In this document: positions 40,435 to 48,839 of the stretch, piece by piece
Layout: each line of letters starts with the position of its first letter
Position numbering within the stretch: position 1 is the first letter of the stretch
From: JANXMY01 sp964251675
Lineage (GTDB): Bacteria > Armatimonadota > Armatimonadia > Armatimonadales > Capsulimonadaceae
NCBI GenBank assembly: GCA_964251675.1
Contig: CAXUKS010000005.1
Location: forward strand, 89,692-153,691
Length of the DNA stretch: 64,000 nucleotides
Reading direction: 5' to 3'
Made by a program: the position numbers and the translations under genes
Notes under the pieces: generated by a model
Told to the model about the DNA's origin: nothing
Seen by the model: only the letters and a program-made list of their open reading frames with translations
Database searches by the model: none

Positions 40435-42021
40435 CAGCTGTTATCCAAACGCGCCCGCCCTACCCCGCCCGGTGAGGGAAAAGGCGAGAAGCGCAGGCCA
40501 CGCGGGCTGTCCGTGGCCCTGGCCGCGCTGTCCGGCCTGCTGCTGGCCGGGGCGCTGCCGGGGCTGGACTGGGGATGGCTGGCGTGGGGCGGGCTGGTCC
40601 CGTTTCTGGGCCTGTTTCCCTTCAAGAGCGCGAAAAGCGCGTTCGGGCACGGGCTGATACTGGGCATCTTCTATCTGGGCGTGATGGCGTACTGGATTAT
40701 CGTGTTTGCGGGCCATATTATCGGCCCGGCGCTCAGTGCGCTGGGCTGGCTGCTGGTGACGCTTTATCAGGCGTTCTATCTGGGCGTCTGGGCCGTCGGG
40801 GCACAGTGGCTCAAAAAAAGGCCGAACCCCTGGGCCTTCCGGCTGGGCGCTCCGGCCCTGTGGGCCATCGTGGAATGGGGGCGTCAGTCGGGGGCGCTGG
40901 GCCTGGGCTGGGGTGATCTGGCCTACACGCAGCACCTCGCCCTGCCGATACTGCAGCTAACCAAGCTGACCGGGATGTGGGGGCTGGCATTTCTCCTTGT
41001 ATTGGTAAACGTCGCGCTGTGTGAAGTCTGGCAAACGCGGCGGCTGGGGGCGTTCCCCCGGCTGACGGCGGCGCTTCTGCTGCTGACGCTGGGCGGCGGC
41101 GTCTGGACAATGCGGCACGAGAACTTGCAGCCGACGTTTACCGCCGCCGCTTTGCAGGGCAACATCAACCAGAACACGGAGCAGAACCCGGCTTATACCG
41201 AGCGGGTCATGCAGACGTTCACCGCACAGGGCCGCAAGGCGGCGGTACAAGGGGCGACGCTGGTGGTCTGGCCGGAAACGGCCTTTCCCGGATTTCTGCG
41301 CGGGGATGCGTCACACAGCAATGGCCTGGGGCGGCTGTCCGCCGAGGCTGTGAAAAACCATCAAACGCTTCTGGTGGGCGGCGTGGAGCACGACTGGAAA
41401 GTCGGCAAGAACGCCAATGCCCTCTTTTCTATCAGCCCATCGGGCGTGCTGACCGGCAGCTATCAAAAGCGGCAGCTCGTGCCGTTTGGCGAGTTTGTGC
41501 CGGGCCGCTCCTGGCTGCCTTTTGTGGAAGCCCTGCACGTCACCAATTTTGACATGAAGCCCGGCGCGGGCGTGCAGCCGATTCTGGACGGCGGCCCGGA
41601 CGCGGGCAAAATCGGCGCGACCATCTGTTTTGAGTCGTCGTACCCGCGCTTTCTGCGCGAACAGGTGCGGCGCGGGGCAAACCTGCTGGTCATTTCCACC
41701 GATGACACCTGGTTCGGGCGCACGGCGGCGGCCCGGCAGCATTCGGCAATTGCCGCCGTCCGCGCCGCCGAAGCCGACCGCTATCTGGTCCGAAGCGCCG
41801 CCACCGGCGTGTCCCAGGTCATTGACCCGACAGGCCGCGTGCGGGCCGAAGCGGACCTGTTTCAAGCCGCCGTCGTGTCTGCCCCGGCGCAGTCGCGCAC
41901 AACCGTGACGCCTTACGTCCGCTGGGGCGACTGGTTTGTAGGCGCGTGCGTGCTGCTTTTAGTGTTGGTAAGCGTGCCGTGGAGCAGACCTACCTTCCTT
42001 GCTTCGCAGGGTCCTTCCTAA
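40342..42021 (+). CDS. lnt: Apolipoprotein N-acyltransferase
   Basis: With ATG 40342 the protein has 559 residues. Several N-terminal membrane helices precede a nitrilase-like domain with Glu312 (VVWPETAFPG), Lys376 (YQKRQLVPFGEF) and Cys429 (ATICFESSYP), the Lnt catalytic triad. It adds the third acyl chain to lipoproteins, implying an outer membrane. The first 55 or so residues are encoded by the family B repeat, so the native start is uncertain; conserved sequence begins near 40500 (LAALSGLLLAGALPGLDWGW), possibly from a GTG at 40513. The last residues and TAA lie in another repeat. Confidence 0.88.
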   Translation: MPEQPPLPFCSLPAQAGSRRPRPPARGVSPSQLLSKRARPTPPGEGKGEKRRPRGLSVALAALSGLLLAGALPGLDWGWLAWGGLVPFLGLFPFKSAKSAFGHGLILGIFYLGVMAYWIIVFAGHIIGPALSALGWLLVTLYQAFYLGVWAVGAQWLKKRPNPWAFRLGAPALWAIVEWGRQSGALGLGWGDLAYTQHLALPILQLTKLTGMWGLAFLLVLVNVALCEVWQTRRLGAFPRLTAALLLLTLGGGVWTMRHENLQPTFTAAALQGNINQNTEQNPAYTERVMQTFTAQGRKAAVQGATLVVWPETAFPGFLRGDASHSNGLGRLSAEAVKNHQTLLVGGVEHDWKVGKNANALFSISPSGVLTGSYQKRQLVPFGEFVPGRSWLPFVEALHVTNFDMKPGAGVQPILDGGPDAGKIGATICFESSYPRFLREQVRRGANLLVISTDDTWFGRTAAARQHSAIAAVRAAEADRYLVRSAATGVSQVIDPTGRVRAEADLFQAAVVSAPAQSRTTVTPYVRWGDWFVGACVLLLVLVSVPWSRPTFLASQGPS

Positions 42022-42148
42022 AGGAAGGATACAGACAAAACAAGATAGCCATCTGCCGCGTTCCTAATCCACCCTTTAGGGAGGACCCTGTGACCAGATA
42101 CGAAGTAATGCCGCAGGCATAGGAACGAGGGAACAAGGTGGTAGGTCT
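41986..42148. repeat. Interspersed palindromic element, copy 11 (family A)
   Basis: Terminal AGACCTACC (41986-41994) pairs with GGTAGGTCT (42140-42148); AGGGTCCTTCCTAAAGG (42008-42024) pairs with CCTTTAGGGAGGACCCT (42073-42089), one mismatch. It overlaps the lnt stop and fills most of the gap to the AI-2E gene. Confidence 0.78.
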
Positions 42149-42192
42149 CCGCATCTTGTCGATGGTCAGATTGTGTGCTTTGAGGAGTTTCC

Positions 42193-43446
42193 GTGCCACC
42201 TGTTCCCGCGTTTGAGCAAAAAAAGTTCGTCTCATTTTTCGTCGTCCTCGGCTGGCTGGGGCTGGCCGCCTTTGGGCTGTGGCTGCTGTACGCCCTGCGC
42301 GACCTGCTGCCGCCGTTCATTGTCGCCATGATTTTCGCCATGACGCTGACCCCCGAAGTGGACCGGTTGGAGCGGCAGGGCCTGTTCGGGCGGCGCTTCC
42401 CACGCGGGCTGGCGATTGGGGTCATTTATGCGCTGTTTCTGGGCTTCGGCGGGCTGATTGTCAAAGGGCTGTCGCTGGTGTCGGTGCAGATGACGGATTT
42501 GATCCGGCAGCACTTCGGCAGGTATCTAAACGCCCCGCCTGCCGAGGTCGTCGATATGACAAAAGCATGGCTGGCTGCCAATCATATTCCGCAGGCCCTG
42601 CGGCCTCCTATTCTCACTCAGGCCAGGCACGTCCCGGAGCTGCTGGCGCAGGGCGTGACCTGGTTCAGCGACAACCTGCCCGCGCTGGCGGGCAGCCTTG
42701 CCGTGGTGGTGCTGGTTCCATTTATCACCTTTTTCATCCTGCTGGACTTCAACAAGATTCTCGGCAAATCTATTCTTTTATTCCCGAAAGAAAAGCGCGA
42801 AGGCATCTTAGCGACGGTCACGGATATTATTGCCGTGTTCGGCAGCTACATTCGGGGTGTCACGACGGTGATGGCGCTGGATATGCTGGTGATTTTCGTG
42901 GTGCTGTGGGCCTTTGGTCTGCGCGATTATGCGCTGACGCTGGCGATCACGGCGGGCCTGCTGAACACAATCCCCTACTTCGGGCCGCTGGTGTCCACAA
43001 CGCTGATGGGCCTGGTGACGCTGGCCGTGCTTGGACCGTCGGCGGCGCTGGCTGTGGTAGGGATAATGGTGGTCATCCACCAGATCTTCTTTGACCTCGT
43101 GCTGGCGCCGCGTGTCATCGGCGGCAGCGTTCACCTGCATCCGCTTCTGACGCTGATTGCGCTGATGGTCGGCGGGACACTGTTCAAGCTAGGGGGTACG
43201 CTGCTGGCCGTGCCGATAGCCGCCGCGCTTCAGGTGATCCTGGTCCGCCTGTTCCCCCAGCTGGAAACCGATGTGGTCGCCGTCCGCCGCGCCGCCAATG
43301 TGGTGCAGAAAACCATCGCCAAAGACAGCGAAGCCGTCGCCCCGCCCTTCCGCAAAGACGGCGACGAGGCCGCGCTTCAGCAGGAGCAGGACTCCGCCCG
43401 GACCGCCGCCCAGGAAGCCCAGGTGCTTCCCCGTGCGGGGGGTTAG
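42193..43446 (+). CDS. AI-2E (PerM/YdiK) family transporter
   Basis: A 417-residue protein with about eight membrane helices. Family signatures are LRDLLPPFIVAMIFAMTLTPEVDRLE, VVLVPFITFFILLDF and TIPYFGPLVSTTLMGLVTL. Members are exporters of small molecules or ions; the substrate is unknown. The start is GTG 42193 with GAGGAG 5 nt upstream. The last residues (RAGG) and stop lie in a family A half-element. Confidence 0.9.
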   Translation: MPPVPAFEQKKFVSFFVVLGWLGLAAFGLWLLYALRDLLPPFIVAMIFAMTLTPEVDRLERQGLFGRRFPRGLAIGVIYALFLGFGGLIVKGLSLVSVQMTDLIRQHFGRYLNAPPAEVVDMTKAWLAANHIPQALRPPILTQARHVPELLAQGVTWFSDNLPALAGSLAVVVLVPFITFFILLDFNKILGKSILLFPKEKREGILATVTDIIAVFGSYIRGVTTVMALDMLVIFVVLWAFGLRDYALTLAITAGLLNTIPYFGPLVSTTLMGLVTLAVLGPSAALAVVGIMVVIHQIFFDLVLAPRVIGGSVHLHPLLTLIALMVGGTLFKLGGTLLAVPIAAALQVILVRLFPQLETDVVAVRRAANVVQKTIAKDSEAVAPPFRKDGDEAALQQEQDSARTAAQEAQVLPRAGG

Positions 43447-43486
43447 GAATTCCCCCGCCCCCAATCGTGGGGGCTAGGGGGCAGCC
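43441..43486. repeat. Interspersed palindromic element, half copy (family A)
   Basis: GTTAGGAATTCCCCCGCCCCC and the following AATCGTGGGGGCTAGGGGG form one arm with its nested palindrome. The AI-2E gene's TAG stop lies in it. It also abuts the DUF2256 gene. Confidence 0.65.
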
Positions 43487-43635
43487 CTACCCTGTGCCCG
43501 GCATTTGTCGCTGCAATAGACTACCTGCTCCCAATCCCGCGCCCATTTTTTGCGCCATGTAAACGCCCGCCCGCAGACGGGGCACACTTTAGTCGGCAGG
43601 TTGTGAGGGTTCCGCAAAGGGGCTTGTTTTGACAT
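43474..43635 (-). CDS. DUF2256 small zinc-binding-like protein
   Basis: A 53-residue protein with KVCPVCGRAFTWRKKW and WEQVVYCSDKCR, the DUF2256 pattern of two Cys pairs expected to bind zinc. It starts 4 bp after the YHS gene stop and is co-transcribed. Function unknown. Confidence 0.85.
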   Translation of the reverse strand: MSKQAPLRNPHNLPTKVCPVCGRAFTWRKKWARDWEQVVYCSDKCRAQGRAAP

Positions 43636-43639
43636 AGGA

Positions 43640-43870
43640 TTATCCCGCCATCGGCTCACCCGTCGGCGTGATATGGGCGGACGTTTCCGAGGCATGGGGC
43701 GTGAAGACCCACAGCTCCGGGTTCTCGTCAAACGTCGCCTTGCTGGTCGCGCTTTCAAAGTGGTACGTTTTGCCGTTGTAAAAGCTCTGCTCACGGGCCG
43801 TGTCCGGGTCCACCGCCCGGTGCGTCACCGCGTCTGTCCACACGTCATGCTCGCTCTCCACATAAGCCAT
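43640..43870 (-). CDS. YHS-domain-like small protein
   Basis: A 76-residue protein with GKTYHFESATSKATFDENPELW, the YHS core found in metal-related enzymes, after a short acidic N-terminus. AAGGA lies 8 nt before the ATG. It forms an operon with the DUF2256 gene. A metal-binding role is possible. Confidence 0.75.
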   Translation of the reverse strand: MAYVESEHDVWTDAVTHRAVDPDTAREQSFYNGKTYHFESATSKATFDENPELWVFTPHASETSAHITPTGEPMAG

Positions 43871-43932
43871 TGGTTTCGTCCTTCCCTGCCCCAGTATGCC
43901 CCGCGTGGGGCGGCGTCAATCGGTGAATGAGT

Positions 43933-44069
43933 ACACGGGGCTGAACCCCCGCGCTTTGAAAAAGCAATTGCCCGCCTTCGCGGGCACAAGAAGTTAGCTG
44001 TCTTTGTTTTATCTTCGCCCGCGAAGGCGGGGGCTTGCCCTTTTAAAGCACGGGGGTTCAGCCCCGTGT
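43933..44069. repeat. Long inverted repeat, family C
   Basis: Arms 43933-43985 and 44017-44069 are 53-bp inverted repeats with a few mismatches; each holds ACACGGGGCTGAACCCCCG-type and CCCGCCTTCGCGGG hairpins. It lies 18 bp from the OppD stop. A single arm is found alone at 61760-61813. Confidence 0.9.
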
Positions 44070-44087
44070 CCCTGCCTTCTGCGCCCC

Positions 44088-45092
44088 TTACGTCTCCCGG
44101 TCAGCGACATAGGGCGCTTCATAAAGCAGGCAGCGGACGGTGCGATTTTGTTCCAGCACCGTCTCAGCAGGAACCACCGTGGGGCACGGATCAAACCGCT
44201 GCGGGCAGCGGGGGGCGAATGGGCAGCCGGGCGGGATGGCCGTCAGCGGCGGGGGCTGACCGGGCAGCGACGGCAGGAGCGCGTCGGTGCGGGGCCGCCG
44301 CCAGTCCGGCAGCGAGGCCAGCAGCGCCTGCGTGTACGGGTGCTTCGGGGCGGTGAAAAGCTGCTCGGCAGTGGCGTGCTCCACAATCTGCCCGGCGTAC
44401 ATCACCGCCACGTCGTCGCAGCGTTCACGAACCACGCCCAGATCGTGCGTGATGAGCATAATCGCCGTGCCCAGCTCCGCTTTCAGGTCGTCCATCAAAT
44501 CTAAAATCTGCGCCTGCACCGTCACGTCCAAAGCGGTCGTCGGCTCATCGGCCAGCAGCACCTGCGGGCGGCACGAGAATGCAATGGCGATCATCACGCG
44601 CTGCCGCATCCCCCCGGACAGCTCATACGGGTACTGCTTCAGCCGCCGCTCGGGCAGGGAGACGCGCACGCGGGTCAGCCAGTCCAGTGCCGACGCCCGC
44701 GCCTCGGCCCGCGACACTTTCTGATGCGCCCGGATGGTCTCTTCAATCTGCTCGCCCACCGTCAGGGTCGGGTTCAAGGCAGTCATCGGGTCCTGAAACA
44801 CCATCGCCACTTTCGCTCCGCGCACGTCGCGCATCTGCTTTTCGGACAGCGTCAGCAGGTCCGCCCCCGCCAGCCGCACCTGCCCCCCCGTAATGCGGCC
44901 CGGCGCGGCAATCAGCCGCAGGACGGACAGGGCCGTGACGCTCTTCCCCGACCCCGACTCCCCCACAATCCCCAGTGTCCGCCCCGCGCCAACGCCAAAT
45001 GACACCCCGCGCACAGCCTGCGCGACCGGCCCGCGTCCCTCGCGCCCGAACACGGTTTCCAGATTGTCTACCTGCAAAAGTGTGTCTGTCAT
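44088..45092 (-). CDS. Oligopeptide/dipeptide ABC transporter ATP-binding protein (OppD/DppD)
   Basis: A 334-residue ATPase: Walker A GESGSGKS (residues 44-51), signature LSGGMRQR, Walker B VLLADEPTTALD and the C-terminal CPFAPRCPQRFDPC motif typical of OppD/DppD. It powers peptide uptake with two membrane subunits and a binding protein that are not in this window. It is the last gene of a three-gene run. Confidence 0.93.
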   Translation of the reverse strand: MTDTLLQVDNLETVFGREGRGPVAQAVRGVSFGVGAGRTLGIVGESGSGKSVTALSVLRLIAAPGRITGGQVRLAGADLLTLSEKQMRDVRGAKVAMVFQDPMTALNPTLTVGEQIEETIRAHQKVSRAEARASALDWLTRVRVSLPERRLKQYPYELSGGMRQRVMIAIAFSCRPQVLLADEPTTALDVTVQAQILDLMDDLKAELGTAIMLITHDLGVVRERCDDVAVMYAGQIVEHATAEQLFTAPKHPYTQALLASLPDWRRPRTDALLPSLPGQPPPLTAIPPGCPFAPRCPQRFDPCPTVVPAETVLEQNRTVRCLLYEAPYVADRET

Positions 45093-45095
45093 GGG

Positions 45096-45731
45096 TTATT
45101 CCCGCGCCCGTTCTGCCCAGTAACCCAGGGCGCTCTGAACGCTGTCACGGGCGTATTCAAGCTCCGGCCAGTCCTGCACCGCCCGCAGCCAGTGCGCTAT
45201 CGCCGATGCCTGCGCCGAAGTAAACGAGGCAAACATCTCGTCGTTCCAAATCCGGCTTTGCACGTTGGTTTCTTTTGTCTTCTGTGCGATGTCCGCGCCC
45301 AGTGCCTCAGCCAGCGCAGCTTGGCTCCTTTCGGTCTCAAACACGGGGACATCCAGCGTATAAATCACCATGTCGGCATCTGTGCGGTCAGAGGCTCCGA
45401 GCAGTTCCGTCAGCACTTCGCCCAGCATCCCTTTGAGGTCTTCCGGGTAAAACAACGACAAGTTAGTTCTTAGCGTCACCGGGTCATCCCCGAGGTCAAT
45501 GAACGTCTCTCCCGGCTGCGGCGGAGGCGGTTGGGGCGGCAAAGGCTTTGGCGGCGGGAACGCTTCCCACAGTTCGTGAACCACTACGGCGACCCCTTCT
45601 GATTTGCTGGCGGCGGCGACTTCAAAGGATACTTCCGGCATCTGTTCCATGTAATCACCCATATCCTGCGTGTCAAAGAACTCGACAAGCTCTTCCAGCG
45701 CGTGCGGCACAGGCGGCTTATCTTTGCTCAC
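45096..45731 (-). CDS. CopG/BrnA-antitoxin-like N-terminus with a helical C-terminal domain
   Basis: A 211-residue protein starting at GTG. LEELVEFFDTQDMGDYMEQM and PEVSFEV resemble CopG/BrnA-type antitoxins. A Pro-rich linker with HELWEAF follows, then NVQSRIWNDEMFASFTSAQA (DUF6714-like). No toxin gene is nearby. It overlaps the PHP gene by GTGA and precedes oppD by 3 bp, so the set is one operon. Function unknown. Confidence 0.55.
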   Translation of the reverse strand: MSKDKPPVPHALEELVEFFDTQDMGDYMEQMPEVSFEVAAASKSEGVAVVVHELWEAFPPPKPLPPQPPPPQPGETFIDLGDDPVTLRTNLSLFYPEDLKGMLGEVLTELLGASDRTDADMVIYTLDVPVFETERSQAALAEALGADIAQKTKETNVQSRIWNDEMFASFTSAQASAIAHWLRAVQDWPELEYARDSVQSALGYWAERARE

Positions 45732-46405
45732 ACCGTCCTCAGTTCCGCCCCTGCCCAGGCCAGTAGGCGTTTGGGGTTCTCGTAGAGGGCCGTGTCGGCT
45801 TCTTCGGCGGTCAGCCCTGCGCCGAGGGCGACGTTTCGGGCGAAGGCTTCCGTGTGCAGGTCGCCGGGCGAATGCGTGTCGGAGTTGATGAGAAATTTCG
45901 CCCCCGCCGCCCGGCCCAGCACGACGGTGTTGCCATTGCCCAGGCAGTGCCCCCGGCGGGATGTGATCTCCAAATACACATCGTTCTCACGGGCCAGCTC
46001 CGCCTCTTCGGCGGTCAGTAGGCCGGGATGGCCCAGCACGTCCACATCGGGGCACTCGACACTCGCCCGGTTTGTGCCGGGCGGGACGGGTTCCACCAGC
46101 GTTTCGCCGTGGATGACCACGAGTTTCGCCCCCGCCCGCTTCGCCCGTGCCGCCAGACCCGCAATTGACCGGGGCGGGCAGTGGGTCAGCTCCACGCCCG
46201 GCAGCACCAGAAAGCCCCATTCTTCCCACGCCAGCACGCAGTCGCGGGTCACTTTTTCGACCAGCTCTTCCATGTTCGACGCCGACGCATGATCGGTAAT
46301 CGCCATCGCCGTGTAGCCGCTGACATGGGCGCGGCGGATCAGCTCCATTGGCAGCAGAGCACCGTCGGAGAAAAACGAATGGGTGTGAAAATCGTATAAG
46401 GGCAT
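45728..46405 (-). CDS. PHP domain phosphoesterase (histidinol-phosphatase-like)
   Basis: A 225-residue PHP protein: YDFHTHSFFSDG, TDHASASN, VLPGVELT, VVIHGETL, DVLGHPG and NSDTHSPG, giving the metal-binding His/Asp set. Many such proteins are tagged histidinol-phosphatase, and the window has his genes but no hisN-type phosphatase, so that role is possible. ATG 46405 is preferred to a TTG 15 nt upstream. It has a GATAAC element 6 nt upstream, leaderless style. Confidence 0.85.
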   Translation of the reverse strand: MPLYDFHTHSFFSDGALLPMELIRRAHVSGYTAMAITDHASASNMEELVEKVTRDCVLAWEEWGFLVLPGVELTHCPPRSIAGLAARAKRAGAKLVVIHGETLVEPVPPGTNRASVECPDVDVLGHPGLLTAEEAELARENDVYLEITSRRGHCLGNGNTVVLGRAAGAKFLINSDTHSPGDLHTEAFARNVALGAGLTAEEADTALYENPKRLLAWAGAELRTV

Positions 46406-46495
46406 AGTGTAGTTATCCAAAAGTTTGAGCGGGTGAGAACCGCTCGCTAGGTCATGCGTTCTTCGGACGGAAGGCGGATGGACAGCGCAGATCGG

Positions 46496-47032
46496 CTAGT
46501 CGTTAGAAAAAGGATTATAGAAGTCAATACTTTCGCCCGTATAGTAATCGAAGTAGCTGTATTCGTCTCCCGGCAGCAACACGGTTCTGGCAAGACGCTG
46601 ATAAGCAAGGAGGCTGACGAATTCGAAGCTATAAGTTCCGAACGACCCCATATTTATCACAGCCTTGTATCTAGCTTTGGTTCTTCTCGCATCAATTATC
46701 TTTCGCACATCCGCAGATTCAATCTCGACGGTGCTGAATTGGGCAGAACTCGCTCCCGAAAGGTTGAAGTTCGTAGGATCAAAGCCCCGAAATCCCGTTT
46801 TGTAGCGATGAGCGGTTCTCTGAAGCTGGGTCACATCATCAAATACCAATCGCCGAAAATCCATTGGGTCTTGAAACGTCAGGGCATCCAGAGGCCGAGC
46901 AATGGTGCGGACAAACCCCTCGTAACGCAAGATAATTTCCAGTTGGTTCAGTTCAGACCGATGACATATCTGCACAACAAGGCTTTCAGCAAAATCATAT
47001 TCCGTGAAGTATTCTATAGGGTCTGTGCCCAT
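46496..47032 (-). CDS. Hypothetical protein
   Basis: A 178-residue soluble protein (TDPIEYFTEYDFAESLVVQI, LEIILRYEGFVR, SFGTYSFEFVSLLAYQRL). AAGGAG lies 5 nt before ATG 47032, which is 38 codons inside a longer frame. Its less biased codon use and lack of relatives known to me suggest acquired sequence. It lies 62 bp after the Doc toxin gene on the same strand. Confidence 0.6.
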   Translation of the reverse strand: MGTDPIEYFTEYDFAESLVVQICHRSELNQLEIILRYEGFVRTIARPLDALTFQDPMDFRRLVFDDVTQLQRTAHRYKTGFRGFDPTNFNLSGASSAQFSTVEIESADVRKIIDARRTKARYKAVINMGSFGTYSFEFVSLLAYQRLARTVLLPGDEYSYFDYYTGESIDFYNPFSND

Positions 47033-47094
47033 GCAGGCTCCTTGTGTCAGACGCTTTGTCACAGTGTCACATTTTGTGTCACAGTGATAGACGA

Positions 47095-47502
47095 TCAAGT
47101 GTATCCGTTGCTGCTTGTCCATTTGATGACGTGCACTACAACCCATTGGGTAAACTCTTCTCGTTCCATTCTGCTATCTGCAACGGCAAAAATGATTTTC
47201 TCTTGTTCATCCACACCCGCTGTGAACTCACAGCCGTTCATCACCAAAAAGGTTTCCATTGCCGCATGACCTACACGCTTGTTGGCGTCTGCAAAGGCAT
47301 GATTTTTGATGAGCGAATAGCCGAGAGCGGCGGCTTTCTCCGCCAGAGTCGGGTATAAGTCTTCCCCGCCAAAGGTCATTTGCGGCTGGGCAACAGCGGA
47401 CTCAACCGCGCCCGCATCACGCACACCTGGCATCCCGCCTTTTTCAGACAGGGCACGTTCCTGAAGGCGGTAAACTTGCTCCAGTGTCAGGTAGCGTGTC
47501 AT
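47095..47502 (-). CDS. Doc-family (Fic/DOC) toxin
   Basis: A 135-residue protein with the Fic core HAFADANKR (His68 to Arg76) and a Doc-type N-terminus LTLEQVYRLQERAL. Doc phosphorylates EF-Tu and stops translation until neutralised by its antitoxin. It overlaps the antitoxin gene by ATGA. The active site is intact, so the toxin may still work. Confidence 0.9.
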   Translation of the reverse strand: MTRYLTLEQVYRLQERALSEKGGMPGVRDAGAVESAVAQPQMTFGGEDLYPTLAEKAAALGYSLIKNHAFADANKRVGHAAMETFLVMNGCEFTAGVDEQEKIIFAVADSRMEREEFTQWVVVHVIKWTSSNGYT

Positions 47503-47753
47503 GCCAGCCGCCGATACAATTCAGAGTTCTTTTGGAAAACGTATTCCATCGCTTCGTCAAACTCTACGCTGCCATGCTCATTTTTTGATGACAGCCGCAC
47601 CTCGACGCTTTGAGTCACAAACTGCTCCGGCGTCAAACGCAGGCGCTGTGCTTCTTGTTCCCATTGCCGGGCCTTTTTTTTTTTTTTTTTGTTTTTTTTT
47701 TTTACCCATTGCCGGGCCTGTTCGTCGGTCAGTTCCAAAGTCAGTGTGGTCAT
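47499..47753 (-). CDS. Antitoxin of the Doc toxin, with in-frame poly-lysine insertion
   Basis: An 84-residue protein (LTLELTDEQARQW, then LRLTPEQFVTQSVEVRLSS) encoded directly before the toxin. After residue 16 it carries 15 extra residues, VKKKNKKKKKKARQW: a lysine run then a second ARQW. The DNA shows a T tract between two copies of CCCATTGCCGGGCC. The 45-bp insertion keeps the frame. Whether it still binds the toxin is unknown. AAAGGA is 8 nt upstream of the ATG. Confidence 0.8.
   Translation of the reverse strand: MTTLTLELTDEQARQWVKKKNKKKKKKARQWEQEAQRLRLTPEQFVTQSVEVRLSSKNEHGSVEFDEAMEYVFQKNSELYRRLA
47660..47718. repeat. Poly-T tract between a 14-bp direct duplication
   Basis: CCCATTGCCGGGCC occurs at 47660-47673 and 47705-47718, flanking 17 T, one G, 12 T and an A. 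On the coding strand this is an A tract. It resembles a target-site duplication around an A-rich insertion, or slippage, or an assembly artefact. Confidence 0.85.
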
Positions 47754-47773
47754 TGTTTCAGTCCTTTCAGAGT

Positions 47774-48724
47774 TTAGTCAAACAAGCTTGAAATGCTCAT
47801 GTCCTTGTTGATACGGTGGATGGCCTCTCCGAACAGGGAGGCGACGGAAAGCTGAGTGATCTTGGGCCGCTTTTTGTCTTCGGGCAGCGGGATGCTGTCG
47901 GTGATGACGACTTCGGCGATGGCGGGGTGGTCGTTCAGGCGGTCTACGGCGTCGTTTGTCAGAACGCCGTGGGTGGCGCAGATGTGGATTTCGGGCTTGC
48001 AGCCTTTGCCGATCAGCGCATTGACACACTCGATAATCGAGCCGCCCGTCGTGATCATGTCTTCCAGGATAATCGGCGTTTTGCCCGCGACGTCTCCGGC
48101 CAGATCGGTAATCTCGGTGTGCCCGTGGTCTTCGTGGTGCTTGTAGCCAACGGCGAGGGGGGCGTTGAGCTGGCGGACCAGTTTACGCGCCTGCTTGACC
48201 CGGCCTTCATCAGGCGAGACGATGACGACGTTCTCTAGCTGCTTGCTCTGGAAATAATCGGCGAACATCCCCCGCGCCGTCATGTGGTCCAGCGGGATAT
48301 TGAAGAAGCCCTGAATGGCGTCGGCGTGGAGGTCTAACGTGATAATTCGGTCCGCGCCCGCCGCCGTGATGACGTCGGCGATGAGCTTGGCGGTGATCGC
48401 CTCGCGGGGCCGGTCTTTTTTCTCCTGCCGGGCATAGCCGAAGTACGGCAGCACCGCAGTAATCCGGTCGGCGCTGGCCCGGCGCATGGCGTCAATCAAA
48501 ATCAGCAGTTCGACGAGGTTGGTGTCTACCGGCGGGCAGGTGGGCTGAATGATAAACGCATCTGCCCCGCGCACGCTTTCATTGTACTGCACATAGGTTT
48601 CGCCGTCAGAAAACCGCTCGATCCGCACGTCTCCGAGGGGCAGGCGCAGCCACTCGGCAATGGCCTGACAGAGTTTCGGGTTGCCGCTCCCGGCAAACAG
48701 CTTGATTTCGGTATTATCGCTCAC
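47774..48724 (-). CDS. prs: Ribose-phosphate pyrophosphokinase
   Basis: A 316-residue PRPP synthetase: FSDGETYVQYNESVRG near the start, YFGYARQEKKDRP, DLHADAIQGFF, and the PRPP loop DMITTGGSI. It makes PRPP from ribose-5-phosphate and ATP for nucleotide, His and Trp synthesis; the his genes at 54-62 kb use it. The start is GTG 48724 with AAGGGG upstream; a minus-strand TATAAT lies at 48794-48799. Confidence 0.96.
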   Translation of the reverse strand: MSDNTEIKLFAGSGNPKLCQAIAEWLRLPLGDVRIERFSDGETYVQYNESVRGADAFIIQPTCPPVDTNLVELLILIDAMRRASADRITAVLPYFGYARQEKKDRPREAITAKLIADVITAAGADRIITLDLHADAIQGFFNIPLDHMTARGMFADYFQSKQLENVVIVSPDEGRVKQARKLVRQLNAPLAVGYKHHEDHGHTEITDLAGDVAGKTPIILEDMITTGGSIIECVNALIGKGCKPEIHICATHGVLTNDAVDRLNDHPAIAEVVITDSIPLPEDKKRPKITQLSVASLFGEAIHRINKDMSISSLFD

Positions 48725-48793
48725 AGTGATCCCCTTGTTCTTCCCGCCTGGCCCGGTCGCCGCTGACCGTTAGCGTTTGGGCAGGCACGAAAG

Positions 48794-48799
48794 ATTATA
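48794..48799 (-). promoter_or_regulatory. -10 element (TATAAT) for prs
   Basis: A perfect TATAAT on the minus strand about 70 nt upstream of the prs GTG, giving a leader of about 60 nt with a ribosome-binding site, in contrast to the leaderless genes. Confidence 0.55.
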
Positions 48800-48839
48800 C
48801 CGGAGGGGGGGGAGGGTTGGCAAGGGGACAAAGCGCAAG

